64,000 nt of DNA from an uncultured Nitrosomonadales bacterium (GCA_903885165.1 CAISHO010000010.1:1-64000), one strand, 5' to 3'; numbered from the stretch's first letter, positions 10,250 to 19,782 are shown. Numbers and translations are program-made. Notes: generated from the sequence alone by a model not told the origin.

Positions 10250-11473
10250 CTATGTAGGTAAATCGTATGATTTTTTCAATAAGCTGATTTTATTGGTTTT
10301 ATTGAATTTCTCGACGGGTTTAAATGTGTTTATAACAGCGCTGTAAAACTCTGCCATGCGTTCAGCCTGACGACTGGCAGACCATTCTCGCGCATACTCT
10401 CGACCCAAATCGCCCAGTGAGTTGCGCGCCTCGCCATCGGTCAGCATGCGGATGATTTTGCCGGAGAAGTCGGCGAGTTCTTCTTTGGCAATCCAGACGC
10501 CTGCGCCGTTTTTTAACACATCCAGCGTGCCCAGTTCTGCGGTCGATACTACCGGTGTCCCTTGCGCCATGGCTTCCAACAAGACCAATCCCTGCGTTTC
10601 TGTTCGGGAAGCGAAGATAAAGATATCAGCCGCACGGTAACAGTCGTTGAGTTCGGTCTGTCGCTCCAGATAGCCAATGAACTGGACATTGTCATTCAGT
10701 CCCAGTATTTTTGCTTCCTGTTCGAGTGCGGTGCGAGCTGGGCCTTCGCCGGCGATAATAAACAGTATATCGGGAATTTCTTTTTTGACGCAGGCCGCAG
10801 CCTTGAGCAGAAAGCCGATATTTTTCTCATGCGCCACACGACCCAGAAACAGCAGTACCGGCCTGTCCTGAGCGATGCCCCGTTTTTCGCGAAAAGCGGC
10901 ACGGTTCCCTGGGGTAAACCTTGCTGTCTCTATGCCCGTTGGAATGACCTGCATCGGTGTGGTGATGCCATAGTCTTTTAAGACTTGAAGCATGGGGTTG
11001 GATGGTACGACCATGCCATTCAGGCTGTTGCCTTGATGACGCGAGAAGCGACGTGCTGCCAGACGCATCAGTTTTCTGGGAACGAGCGGAATGTAATGAT
11101 AAAGATATTCTTCAAAAAAAGTGTGATAGGTCTCAACGCAGGGGATGCCCAGTAGTCTAGCCATCTTCACGCCCAGATAATGCGCCACGAACGGCGTTTG
11201 TATGTGGATCAAGTCATAGCGCTCCTGGCGCAACCGCTTCAAATGTTGCATCGCTGCGCCATAGCGCATAAAGCGATCCTCCGGGTCCATCGGGATGTTG
11301 CGTGCCGGGATGCGTACGATGTCCGACTCATCGGCACTTGTGGTCAGGTATTCTGGAGCGATCAGATGAACAGTGTGGCCTTGTGCGCGCAACTCATGGC
11401 GAAAGGTTTGCATCGAGGTGGATACGCCGTTAACGCGCGGGAAATAGACATCCGAGATAAACAGAATTTTCAT
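10250..11473 (-). CDS. Glycosyltransferase family 4 protein
   Basis: GT4 N-terminal FISDVYFPRVNGVS; GRVAHEKNIGFLLKA; E-x7-E region TETQGLVLLEAMAQGTPVV. Confidence 0.9.
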   Translation of the reverse strand: MKILFISDVYFPRVNGVSTSMQTFRHELRAQGHTVHLIAPEYLTTSADESDIVRIPARNIPMDPEDRFMRYGAAMQHLKRLRQERYDLIHIQTPFVAHYLGVKMARLLGIPCVETYHTFFEEYLYHYIPLVPRKLMRLAARRFSRHQGNSLNGMVVPSNPMLQVLKDYGITTPMQVIPTGIETARFTPGNRAAFREKRGIAQDRPVLLFLGRVAHEKNIGFLLKAAACVKKEIPDILFIIAGEGPARTALEQEAKILGLNDNVQFIGYLERQTELNDCYRAADIFIFASRTETQGLVLLEAMAQGTPVVSTAELGTLDVLKNGAGVWIAKEELADFSGKIIRMLTDGEARNSLGDLGREYAREWSASRQAERMAEFYSAVINTFKPVEKFNKTNKISLLKKSYDLPT

Positions 11474-11490
11474 GGTGTTCTCCTTGTATT

Positions 11491-12261
11491 TTAAGGTCGC
11501 AGCGCGAGCGCAGTAGAAGGTTTGTTCCAGTGGATTAACTCCATACGACCGTCCATGTGCTCAACGATGGCGGTGCAGCTGTCTACCCAGTCTCCGCAGT
11601 TGATGTAGCTCAGCCCATCGACTTCCTTGATCATCGGCCAGTGGATATGGCCACATATAGCACCATCCAATCCCAAATCTTTGGCGTGGCGGATGACGGA
11701 ATCTTCAAAGTCGAAGATGAAATTGAGTGCAGTCTTGATTTTTCGTTTGGCGTAACCGGCCAGAGACCAGTAGCCGGGGCGTCGGAGCGTGCGTCTTAGC
11801 CAGGACAGGTAGATATTCAGTCGCACCAGCAGGTTGTAGGCCATATCGCCCAGGATGGCTACCCAACGATGATGCAGGGTGACCTGATCAAACTCATCGC
11901 CGTGGATTAGCAGGTAGCGACGTCCGTCGGCTGCGGTGTGGATGTGGTCAGATACCACCATGACGTTGCCGAAGGAGGTGCCGATATATTCGCGTATCGC
12001 CTCATCGTGATTGCCTGGAATGAAATAGACTTTTTTGCCGTGACGTGCGCGCCGCAGCATCTTCTGTACGAAAGTGTTTTGTTCAGGTGTCCAATATACG
12101 CTGCCACGACTCATCGCCCAAAGATCGACGATATCGCCTAGCAAAAAAACCTGTTCAGAGTCGTACGCTTTAAGAAACTCAAGAAGTTGAGCAGCCTGGC
12201 AGGCTTTTGTTCCCAGATGGATATCGGACAGGAAAATTGAGCGTACTTGTTTCGTTTCCAT
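11491..12261 (-). CDS. UDP-2,3-diacylglucosamine diphosphatase-like metallophosphoesterase
   Basis: LSDIHLG, LGDIVDLWA, IPGNHDE, CGHIHWP metal-binding motifs; starts at METKQVRSIFLSD. Confidence 0.88.
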   Translation of the reverse strand: METKQVRSIFLSDIHLGTKACQAAQLLEFLKAYDSEQVFLLGDIVDLWAMSRGSVYWTPEQNTFVQKMLRRARHGKKVYFIPGNHDEAIREYIGTSFGNVMVVSDHIHTAADGRRYLLIHGDEFDQVTLHHRWVAILGDMAYNLLVRLNIYLSWLRRTLRRPGYWSLAGYAKRKIKTALNFIFDFEDSVIRHAKDLGLDGAICGHIHWPMIKEVDGLSYINCGDWVDSCTAIVEHMDGRMELIHWNKPSTALALRP

Positions 12262-12500
12262 ATCTGCGCTGCGGTCCGCAGTGTGGCCGGTAAGGAAAGA
12301 GGGTGCAGGAGCATTTTTGGATGTATTCACCATGCAGTCAGAATCTCATGCCAATATTTCCAAATGGTTACAAAATTATTGCCGTTGGATTAAATATGAC
12401 GCGGTCTATAGGGATGAAAAACGGATTTCGGGTACGGGATTTAATATGATTGTCATCAAGCGGGTATATATTAGCGGGAAGATAATCTCCGTATGACGCA

Positions 12501-12875
12501 ATGAATATAAACTTTAAACGCTACTTGCCGCCCCGACTGGATTCCGCTTTGAGCGTGTTGCTCGTTGGGCTCATGATAGGGATGAGTTTTAACAGCGAAT
12601 CAGGTTCATTGGCGGATACGGCTCAAGCGAAGCTGCATAATGATACGCATGTCTCAGTTAACCGATCCGGGCAGTTAAAACTGGAGGGGCGTGCTATTTC
12701 GATGGATGAATTGCCGCGTTTGCTCAAAGTGCTGAATGTGGATGGTGCGGCGGTTGTGGTTCTTGGCAGCGACAAGGAGGTCTCTCCCGAAAAGTTGACT
12801 GAAGTGCTCGATACGATTAAGTCTGCAGGGATTAACGTGGTCACGGTGGCTTTTTTGCAGTCAGACGCGGGTTAA
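12501..12875 (+). CDS. Orphan ExbD/TolR-like protein
   Basis: N-terminal TM plus VSVNRSGQLKLEGRAISMDELPRLL...VSPEKLTEVLDTIKSAGINVVTVA ExbD-like periplasmic domain. Confidence 0.65.
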   Translation: MNINFKRYLPPRLDSALSVLLVGLMIGMSFNSESGSLADTAQAKLHNDTHVSVNRSGQLKLEGRAISMDELPRLLKVLNVDGAAVVVLGSDKEVSPEKLTEVLDTIKSAGINVVTVAFLQSDAG

Positions 12876-12882
12876 ATAAGAA

Positions 12883-13038
12883 TCAGTCGTCGTTTCCAGC
12901 AAACAGAAAGCAGTTACCTTCGCACATGGCGTCACGGATCTCCAGATTGGCGCCATCCAATGTGCCGTATGTCTGAATCATAAATATGTTGATGACGATA
13001 CGCTGTGCTCTTTCCGGACCGGAAATAATCGCATGGTT
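12883..13038 (-). pseudogene. Relic resembling the glycogen phosphorylase C-terminal region (GTLDGANLEIRDAMCEGNCFLFAG)
   Basis: Minus-strand frame closed by stops at 13039-13041 and 12883-12885; GTLDGAN-EIR...FLF is characteristic of glycogen phosphorylases. Confidence 0.55.
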
Positions 13039-13132
13039 TCATGTTGTTGTAGATTCCCATTGTCCTCCTGCCATGAACTGCGTTATTTTGCTGCTTATTG
13101 GCGAAAGCTGGGACTTTGGCGAAATAGCAAAA

Positions 13133-14152
13133 ATGACCTTCCAAAATAATTCAAACAACGTCATTCCTGAATTGCCCGAATTTAAGGGCTGCAGTGCGTT
13201 CACCCACGACTACCCTTTTGATCCGTCTTATGGAATGATTTTGCAACAACTTCTGGCGATCGTACCGCCCGAACCGCCAGACGATTTCGCCGCCTTCTGG
13301 AAGCAGCGCTATGAAGCGGCGCTGACTACTGCGCCACAACCGCACATTGAGCCCAATGGCAGCAACATGGGTGGGTACGTCGTACACGACCTTAGCTACA
13401 CCTCAACGGGGGGTGTTGAAATTGGCGGGTGGCTACTGATACCCGCAGACGGCAAGGTCAGTCGTGGTCTGGTAATCGGGCATGGCTATGGCGGACGTGA
13501 TGCACCAGACGAACCTCTGGCCATGACTGAAACGGCAATTCTGTTCCCCTGTTTTCGGGGGATGGGACGCAGTCCGATGGGAAATGTCTCGCAGGAGCCG
13601 TATTACCATGTACTACACGATATTCAGGACAGGAATCACTATATCCTGGGTGGTTGCGTGGATGATCTTTGGCTGGCCGTGTCAGTGCTTTTGGCGCTGT
13701 TCCCGCAAGTTAGCGGTCGAGTCGGTTTTTCAGGCATCAGTTTCGCTGGTGGCATAGGGTCGCTAGCGGCAGCGTGGGACAGCCGCATTCAACGCCTGCA
13801 CCTTCATGTGCCCACCTTCGGTCATCATGCACTGCGCCTGACTCTTCCCTGTGTGGGTAGCGGCGAGTCAGTGCGCGATTTTCAACGTCAGCATGATTTT
13901 AACCTGATGGAAACATTGGCCTATTATGATGCGGCTGCAGCAGCAAGTTTTTTGCGCATTCCGACGCTGGTGGCCGCAGCATTGTTTGATCCGGCAGTCC
14001 CTCCACCCGGGCAGTTCGCTATTTACAACGCGATTCCGGAAAATTTGCGGCATCTGTTTTTGCTAGAAGCCGGTCACTTCGACTACCCGCGTCAGCAACA
14101 GCAAATAGATGAAATGAATCATGAGCTTGCCAGATTCCTTATGGAGCTCTAA
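13133..14152 (+). CDS. Alpha/beta hydrolase, acetyl xylan esterase (AXE1)/cephalosporin deacetylase-like
   Basis: GWLLIPADGKVSRGLVIGHGYGGR, nucleophile region GFSGISFAGG, GHFDYP His. Confidence 0.75.
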   Translation: MTFQNNSNNVIPELPEFKGCSAFTHDYPFDPSYGMILQQLLAIVPPEPPDDFAAFWKQRYEAALTTAPQPHIEPNGSNMGGYVVHDLSYTSTGGVEIGGWLLIPADGKVSRGLVIGHGYGGRDAPDEPLAMTETAILFPCFRGMGRSPMGNVSQEPYYHVLHDIQDRNHYILGGCVDDLWLAVSVLLALFPQVSGRVGFSGISFAGGIGSLAAAWDSRIQRLHLHVPTFGHHALRLTLPCVGSGESVRDFQRQHDFNLMETLAYYDAAAAASFLRIPTLVAAALFDPAVPPPGQFAIYNAIPENLRHLFLLEAGHFDYPRQQQQIDEMNHELARFLMEL

Positions 14153-14175
14153 ACAACAGGAGAAGGGCGACGACA

Positions 14176-14904
14176 ATGCATCGTGAATATCACCGCTGGT
14201 TCAGTTCCCGCCTGGGTCGCGATATGGAATTGCTGGTATTCGGTCACGCGGGCGCCAAGGTGCTGGTTTTTCCGACCCGCGACGGTCGCTTTCACGAATA
14301 CGAAGATTTGCGCATTGTTCACAGCCTAGCGGACAAAATTGAAGCTGGACAGATGCAGCTCTGGTGCCTAGATAACATGGCTATGGAGACTTTCTATTGC
14401 TTCTGGCGCCAGCCGGCGGATCGCATTCACCGGCACATTCAGTATGAAGAATACATCCTCAACGAGGTGATGCCACTGATGAGTCAGAAAAACGCTCATC
14501 CTTGCACGATCGCACACGGATGTAGCCTGGGCGCTTATCTTGCCAGTAATATGGCCTTCCGCTACCCTCAGTTTTTCCAGAAACTCGTTGCCTTTTCAGG
14601 ACGTTACGACCTGACCCTGAACGTGGAATCCTTCCACGACCTGCTCAATGGCTATTACGACGAAAATGTCTATTTCCACACTCCCAGCCATTTTATGTCC
14701 AACCTGCAGTGCGAGTGGCGTCTAGAACACCTGCGTCGCATGGACATCATCATGGTGATCGGCTCGGACGACCCATTTTTGAACAATAACCTTCATTTGG
14801 GCGAAATTCTGCACGCACGGGGTGTCGCGCATCAAATTCACGTCTGGGAGGGGCGTGCCCATCGCGGACACTACTGGCGTCGGATGGCACCGTTGTATGT
14901 ATAA
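14176..14904 (+). CDS. Putative esterase (alpha/beta hydrolase)
   Basis: GxSxG nucleophile AHGCSLGAYLASNMAFRYPQFF, VIGSDDPF acid region, RGHYW His. Confidence 0.75.
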   Translation: MHREYHRWFSSRLGRDMELLVFGHAGAKVLVFPTRDGRFHEYEDLRIVHSLADKIEAGQMQLWCLDNMAMETFYCFWRQPADRIHRHIQYEEYILNEVMPLMSQKNAHPCTIAHGCSLGAYLASNMAFRYPQFFQKLVAFSGRYDLTLNVESFHDLLNGYYDENVYFHTPSHFMSNLQCEWRLEHLRRMDIIMVIGSDDPFLNNNLHLGEILHARGVAHQIHVWEGRAHRGHYWRRMAPLYV

Positions 14905-15032
14905 CCGCTTGTCCAACTGGTGTCAGCTGAAATTCAGTGAACCTCGATACGCTAAAGAGCAAGCGGGTATTTTTGGCTTATGCCTCGTGCTTTTTCACAT
15001 TTCTGTCACATAAAGTGTTTACGCTGCTTGGT

Positions 15033-15740
15033 ATGCCTAAGTATGAGAACAATGAACGAATGGTCTTTTTTGACGCCGATGGTACAACCATAGACGCGTT
15101 TCATGCTATTGAGCTGGCTTTTTTACACCACGGAATGGATATTGGTGACATCGATCGCTTCCAGAAACGCCGAAAACTGTTCAAGTTTCTTGGTGGACTT
15201 CGTGAGTTTCCCAGTAATTTACGTCAGCAGTTCGGTAAGCAAAGTCGCAAACGGTTGCTGGAAACGCTGACCGGGGTATACCGAGAGGAAGCCAATTTGT
15301 ATCCCGGTATTGCAGCAATGCTGCGTACGCTATTAGACGCCCCTGACATCAGAGTGGGACTGGTAACACGCAATGTAACAAACGAACCTGAAGAAACATT
15401 GCGATGTCTTTTTCTGCGTCACGACATCGATATTGACAAGTTCGATTACTTTGCCTGCATTCCGCTTGCGGAAAACAAGAGCATGCACCTGAAAAAGGCA
15501 AGGCAGTCTTTTGCCATAAACCCGGCGAGATCTTACGCTTGCGGGGACGAATACAGCGACTATCTCGCTGCCATTAATGCCGGCGCGCACCCTTTTGTTG
15601 TGTCATACGGCTTCGAGAGCAGTACGCGGCTGATCAATAAATTCTGTATTCCTGACGAACTTATTTCAACGTCGCCAGCGGAATTGATCGATCGTCTGGG
15701 AAATGCCTTGAGTCTTGATGCACAAGGTTCTGCCAGTTAG
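15033..15740 (+). CDS. HAD-superfamily hydrolase
   Basis: MVFFDADGTTIDAF motif I; GLVTRNV motif II; ACGDEYSDYLAAINAG motif IV. Confidence 0.8.
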   Translation: MPKYENNERMVFFDADGTTIDAFHAIELAFLHHGMDIGDIDRFQKRRKLFKFLGGLREFPSNLRQQFGKQSRKRLLETLTGVYREEANLYPGIAAMLRTLLDAPDIRVGLVTRNVTNEPEETLRCLFLRHDIDIDKFDYFACIPLAENKSMHLKKARQSFAINPARSYACGDEYSDYLAAINAGAHPFVVSYGFESSTRLINKFCIPDELISTSPAELIDRLGNALSLDAQGSAS

Positions 15741-15803
15741 CAATTAGTGATTCAATAAATCATTGAGACAGTGTCTGCAATGAATTTTATTTTCGGGGGG
15801 CAT

Positions 15804-15834
15804 AAAAAAGGCGCGATGAGCGCGCCATTTTTAT
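15804..15834. terminator. Bidirectional intrinsic terminator (GGCGCG-ATGAG-CGCGCC flanked by A-run and T-run)
   Basis: 6-bp GC stem with AAAAAA/TTTTT flanks between the HAD gene and the pst operon. Confidence 0.85.
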
Positions 15835-15851
15835 TGTTACTTCACTATCGA

Positions 15852-15875
15852 TTAACCAAAGCGGCCAGTAATGTA
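15852..15875 (-). repeat. Relic copy A of pstB 3' end: TACATTACTGGCCGCTTTGGTTAA (YITGRFG*)
   Basis: Same strand as pstB; all 6 differences from real pstB are third-position synonymous. Confidence 0.85.
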
Positions 15876-15924
15876 TTAGCTCGGCCAATATTTGATTATT
15901 TGTTTCGCTGCTATATCGGTCAGA

Positions 15925-15948
15925 TTAACCGAATCTGCCCGTGATGTA
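15925..15948 (-). repeat. Relic copy B of pstB 3' end: TACATCACGGGCAGATTCGGTTAA (YITGRFG*)
   Basis: Same strand as pstB; all differences synonymous, including AGA versus CGT Arg. Confidence 0.85.
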
Positions 15949-15988
15949 GTGGCTTCGACAGATGCGCTGCGCGCAAGTATCTTTGACG

Positions 15989-16009
15989 CTGCAAGCCAGT
16001 GGCTTGCAG
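15989..16009. repeat. Short hairpin CTGCAAGCC-AGT-GGCTTGCAG
   Basis: 9-bp perfect inverted repeat, 3-nt loop. Confidence 0.8.
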
Positions 16010-16018
16010 TCTCCGCCG

Positions 16019-16059
16019 TTATATTACAGGTCGTTTAGCCGAAACGACCTGTAATATAA
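16019..16059. repeat. 18-bp perfect inverted repeat, 5-nt loop, overlapping the pstB stop codon
   Basis: TTATATTACAGGTCGTTT-AGCCG-AAACGACCTGTAATATAA. Confidence 0.95.
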
Positions 16060-16808
16060 TCTTCAGTTTCTTTGCGTTTAGGGTTGGTGAATACCGTGCT
16101 GGTATCGCCGAACTCGATCAGGTCGCCCAGATACATATAGGCAGTGTAATCGGAGACGCGTGCAGCCTGTTGCATGTTGTGCGTCACGATCACGATGGTG
16201 AAATCTTCCTTCAGTTCGTCGATCAGTTTCTCGATATGGGCGGTAGAAATCGGGTCTAGCGCAGAAGTTGGTTCATCTAGCAGCAAGACTTCGGGTTTGA
16301 CGGCGATTGCGCGCGCGATACACAGACGCTGTTGCTGACCGCCGGATAAACCCATGCCGCTTTGTTTTAGCTTGTCTTTGACTTCAACCCAGAGCGCAGC
16401 CTTCTTCAATGCCCACTCGACGCGCTCATCCATGTCATTCCTAGACAGATTCTGGTACAGCTTAACGCCGAAAGCGATATTGTCATAAATCGACATCGGG
16501 AACGGCGTAGGCTTTTGGAATACCATGCCGATCTTGGCGCGAAGTTTATTAAGATCTTGTTTTTTATCAAGAATATTGTCGCCATCTAACAGAATGGAGC
16601 CGGTCGCGGTCTGTTGCGGATAGAGCTGATACATTCGGTTGAAGGTGCGCAGCAGCGTGGACTTTCCGCAGCCGGATGGGCCGATGAATGCGGTGACCTT
16701 CTTGTCTGCGATATTCAGATTGATATCTTTGAGTGCGCGGTATTTACCGTAAAAGAAGTTCAGATCTTTAACGACAACTCTTGGATTTTCGATATTTTCA
16801 GTGTTCAT
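16035..16808 (-). CDS. pstB: Phosphate ABC transporter ATP-binding protein PstB
   Basis: Walker [25 protein letters not shown]-terminal [14 protein letters not shown]. Confidence 0.97.
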   Translation of the reverse strand: MNTENIENPRVVVKDLNFFYGKYRALKDINLNIADKKVTAFIGPSGCGKSTLLRTFNRMYQLYPQQTATGSILLDGDNILDKKQDLNKLRAKIGMVFQKPTPFPMSIYDNIAFGVKLYQNLSRNDMDERVEWALKKAALWVEVKDKLKQSGMGLSGGQQQRLCIARAIAVKPEVLLLDEPTSALDPISTAHIEKLIDELKEDFTIVIVTHNMQQAARVSDYTAYMYLGDLIEFGDTSTVFTNPKRKETEDYITGRFG

Positions 16809-16820
16809 TGTTAGGCCTTC

Positions 16821-17666
16821 TTAATGTGCAGCAGCACTTTGACGGAACAGTACACGCGCCAGGATGTTAAGCGTCAGTACACTAAAGGTAATCAGCAGGG
16901 CGCCGGCCCAAGCCAGATTTTGCCAGTCCTCATAAGGACTCATGGCAAACTGGAATATCACCACCGGTAAATTGGCCATGGGTTGATCCATGTCATCGCT
17001 CCAGAACTGGTTGTTCAGCGCCGTAAACAGCAGCGGCGCAGTCTCACCGCTGATGCGGGCAATGGCCAGCATGACACCGGTGATAATGCCGGCACGTGCA
17101 GCGCGCAGAGTGACGAAGTTGATGATTTTCCACTGCGGAGCGCCAAGGGCTGCAGCCGCTTCGCGCAAGGTGGAGGGCACCAGTCGCAGCATGTTTTCCG
17201 TGGTTCGGATGACAATCGGAATCACGATGATCGCCAGCGCAATGGTTCCCGCCCAGCCGGAGAAGTGTTTAACATTCACGACATACACTTCATAGACAAA
17301 CAGGCCGATCACGATGGAGGGGGCTGACAACAGGATGTCGTTGATGAAACGTGTGACTGGCGCTAACCAGCCGCGATTACCAAATTCAGCCAGGTAAGTG
17401 CCGGCCAGGATGCCGATCGGTGTTCCGACCAATGTGCCGATCACAGTCATCATCAGGCTGCCGAAGATGGCGTTGAACAGACCGCCTTTACTGCCCGGCG
17501 GTGGTGTCATCTGGGTGAATACGCTGCCTGTCAGTGCGGGCAGACCGTGGTCCAGTAAAGTCCATAAAATCCAGCACAGCCAGAATAAGCCAAAGCCCAT
17601 GGCCAGCACTGATACGGTCAATCCTGCGGAGTTGATCAGGCGTCGTCTTGTATAGAGATCAATCAT
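16821..17666 (-). CDS. pstA: Phosphate ABC transporter permease PstA
   Basis: Permease TMs, [17 protein letters not shown] loop; operon context. Confidence 0.95.
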   Translation of the reverse strand: MIDLYTRRRLINSAGLTVSVLAMGFGLFWLCWILWTLLDHGLPALTGSVFTQMTPPPGSKGGLFNAIFGSLMMTVIGTLVGTPIGILAGTYLAEFGNRGWLAPVTRFINDILLSAPSIVIGLFVYEVYVVNVKHFSGWAGTIALAIIVIPIVIRTTENMLRLVPSTLREAAAALGAPQWKIINFVTLRAARAGIITGVMLAIARISGETAPLLFTALNNQFWSDDMDQPMANLPVVIFQFAMSPYEDWQNLAWAGALLITFSVLTLNILARVLFRQSAAAH

Positions 17667-17668
17667 GA

Positions 17669-18631
17669 TTAGGATGCCTTTCCTTCACGTTGCCCCAACT
17701 TGTAGAGCATGTAACGTGCGAGTGATAACACCACGAAGGTGATGAAGAACAGAATCAGGCCGAGCTCAATCAGCGATGCGGTGTAAAGTTCGCCGAAAGC
17801 TTCGGTAAATTCGTTAGCCAGCGCCGAAGAAATGCTATTTCCCGGGTTCAGTAGGGACTTGGTGAGTTCGTGCGCATTACCGATTACGAAAGTCACCGCC
17901 ATGGTTTCACCCAGCGCGCGACCCAATCCCAGCATGATGCCGCCTGCCACGCCGACCTTGGTGTAGGGCAGCACAATGGAGAGCATGACTTCCCAGGTCG
18001 TAGAACCCAGTCCGTAGGCTGATTCCTTGAGCAGGGTGGGTACCACGTCAAATACGTCGCGCATCACCGAGGCGATAAACGGAATCACCATAATGGCCAG
18101 AATGATGCTGGCGGTCAGGATGCCGATGCCCATAGGCGGGCCGGAGAAAAACGGGCCGATATAGGGCAGGGTGCCGACATGCTGATTCAGCCATGGTTCG
18201 ACATGGTCGGCAAACAATGGCGCGAACACAAACAATCCCCACATGCCGTAGATGATGCTGGGTATGCCGGCCAAAAGTTCGATGGCAACGCCTAACGGGC
18301 GACGCAGCACGCGAGGTGAGAGTTCGGTCAGAAACAGCGCAATGCCGAAACTCACTGGAATCGCGATGACCAAGGCAATCACGGAGGTGATGAGTGTGCC
18401 GACGATAGGAATTAACGCGCCGAATTTGTCATTGACCGGGTCCCAGTCCGGGCTGGTCAGAAAGCCGAAACCGAATGCATGTATGGCAGGCATGCTGCCC
18501 ATGAGTAGTGAAGCTAAGATAGCGGCCAGCAGTGCGAGTACGCCAAATGCAGCCAGGCGGGTCAGATTGCGGAACAGCGAGTCGAGGATGGATTGCCTCT
18601 TGAGGCGTGCATCGTGTAAGAACATCGGCAT
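17669..18631 (-). CDS. pstC: Phosphate ABC transporter permease PstC
   Basis: [41 protein letters not shown]. Confidence 0.96.
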   Translation of the reverse strand: MPMFLHDARLKRQSILDSLFRNLTRLAAFGVLALLAAILASLLMGSMPAIHAFGFGFLTSPDWDPVNDKFGALIPIVGTLITSVIALVIAIPVSFGIALFLTELSPRVLRRPLGVAIELLAGIPSIIYGMWGLFVFAPLFADHVEPWLNQHVGTLPYIGPFFSGPPMGIGILTASIILAIMVIPFIASVMRDVFDVVPTLLKESAYGLGSTTWEVMLSIVLPYTKVGVAGGIMLGLGRALGETMAVTFVIGNAHELTKSLLNPGNSISSALANEFTEAFGELYTASLIELGLILFFITFVVLSLARYMLYKLGQREGKAS

Positions 18632-18666
18632 AGTGTGTAGTCTGGTTGGATATGTTCAAGCGAAAA

Positions 18667-18688
18667 ATGGGAGGCCTAAGCCCCCCAT
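18667..18688 (-). promoter_or_regulatory. Imperfect hairpin between pstS and pstC (possible attenuator)
   Basis: ATGGGAGGCCTAAGCCCCCCAT inverted repeat in the 100-nt pstS-pstC gap. Confidence 0.4.
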
Positions 18689-18732
18689 AATTATAGCTCA
18701 GGGCTGTGCTTTGTCAGCCACGTACCTTTTGC

Positions 18733-19782
18733 TTATTTCCAGATCGCGCGGCCTTGTGCGTCTTTGAGTTGTGCTTTCCATGATGCGCGAATCAGTTTGA
18801 CCACGTCGTCAGGCAGCGTTACATAGTCCAGGTCGCTGGCTAATTTATCGCCCTTTTCATAAGCCCAGTCGAAGAACTTCAGTACGGCTTCAGCAGAGAC
18901 CGGCTTGTCTTGCGACTTGTGCATCAGAATGAAAGTCGCGCCGCTGATAGGCCATGTGGTTTTGCCAGGTTCGTCAGTCAGGATCTCGTAGAAACCGGGT
19001 GCGTGAGCCCAATCCGCACCGGCTGCTGCGGCCTTGAAGCTCTTTTCATCCGCCATCACATAGCTGCCGTCGTGGTTCTTCATTTGTACCGAAGACATCT
19101 TGTTTTGCAGTGCATAGGCGTATTCTACATAGCCGATAGAACCCTTGATGCGCTGTACGTAAGAAGCTACGCCTTCATTGCCCTTGCCGCCGGTGCCGGC
19201 TTTCCAGGAAACTGCGGTACCTTCGCCGACCGCTGACTTCCACTCAGCGCTGACCTTGGACAGATAGTTGGTGAAAATGAAGCTGGTGCCTGAGCCATCA
19301 GAACGGTGTACTACGGTGATGATGTCATCCGGCAGCTTCAGATCCTTGTTCAACGCGACAATCGCAGGGTCATTCCACTTGGTGATTTTACCCAGATAGA
19401 TGTCGGCCAGAGTTGCGCCATCCAGCTTTAACTTGCCGTGTTCGATGCCGTTGATGTTGATGACAGGTACCACGCCGCCGATCACGGTCGGGAACTGCAT
19501 CAGCCCGGCCTTATTTAGTTCTTCTGGTTTGAGCGGCATGTCGGATGCGCCGAAATCTACCGTCTTCGCGGTGATCTGCTTGATGCCACCACCGGAACCG
19601 ATGGATTGATAGTTCATGTTAGTGCCGCTTTGTGCCTTGTAGGCTTCAGCCCATTTTGCATAAACCGGATAAGGGAAAGTCGCGCCGGCACCGGTGATGT
19701 CGGTGGCTGCTGCGACAGAGGCGTAAGCGAAGGTTGAGGCGGCGGCTACGGCGATAATGATATTCTTAAGCTTAAGATTCAT
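18733..19782 (-). CDS. pstS: Phosphate ABC transporter substrate-binding protein PstS
   Basis: DITGAGATFPYPVYAKWAEAY; VHRSDGSGTSFIFTNYLS. Confidence 0.97.
   Translation of the reverse strand: MNLKLKNIIIAVAAASTFAYASVAAATDITGAGATFPYPVYAKWAEAYKAQSGTNMNYQSIGSGGGIKQITAKTVDFGASDMPLKPEELNKAGLMQFPTVIGGVVPVININGIEHGKLKLDGATLADIYLGKITKWNDPAIVALNKDLKLPDDIITVVHRSDGSGTSFIFTNYLSKVSAEWKSAVGEGTAVSWKAGTGGKGNEGVASYVQRIKGSIGYVEYAYALQNKMSSVQMKNHDGSYVMADEKSFKAAAAGADWAHAPGFYEILTDEPGKTTWPISGATFILMHKSQDKPVSAEAVLKFFDWAYEKGDKLASDLDYVTLPDDVVKLIRASWKAQLKDAQGRAIWK

Noticed and set aside
12932-13144. 70-aa minus-strand ORF MEGHFCYFAKVPAF...
   Set aside because: A different frame from the phosphorylase-like relic, and no homology recognised; likely spurious.
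18252-18767. 171-aa plus-strand ORF opposite pstC
   Set aside because: Shadow of the pstC reading frame; Ser/Pro/Arg-rich low-complexity translation typical of antisense frames.
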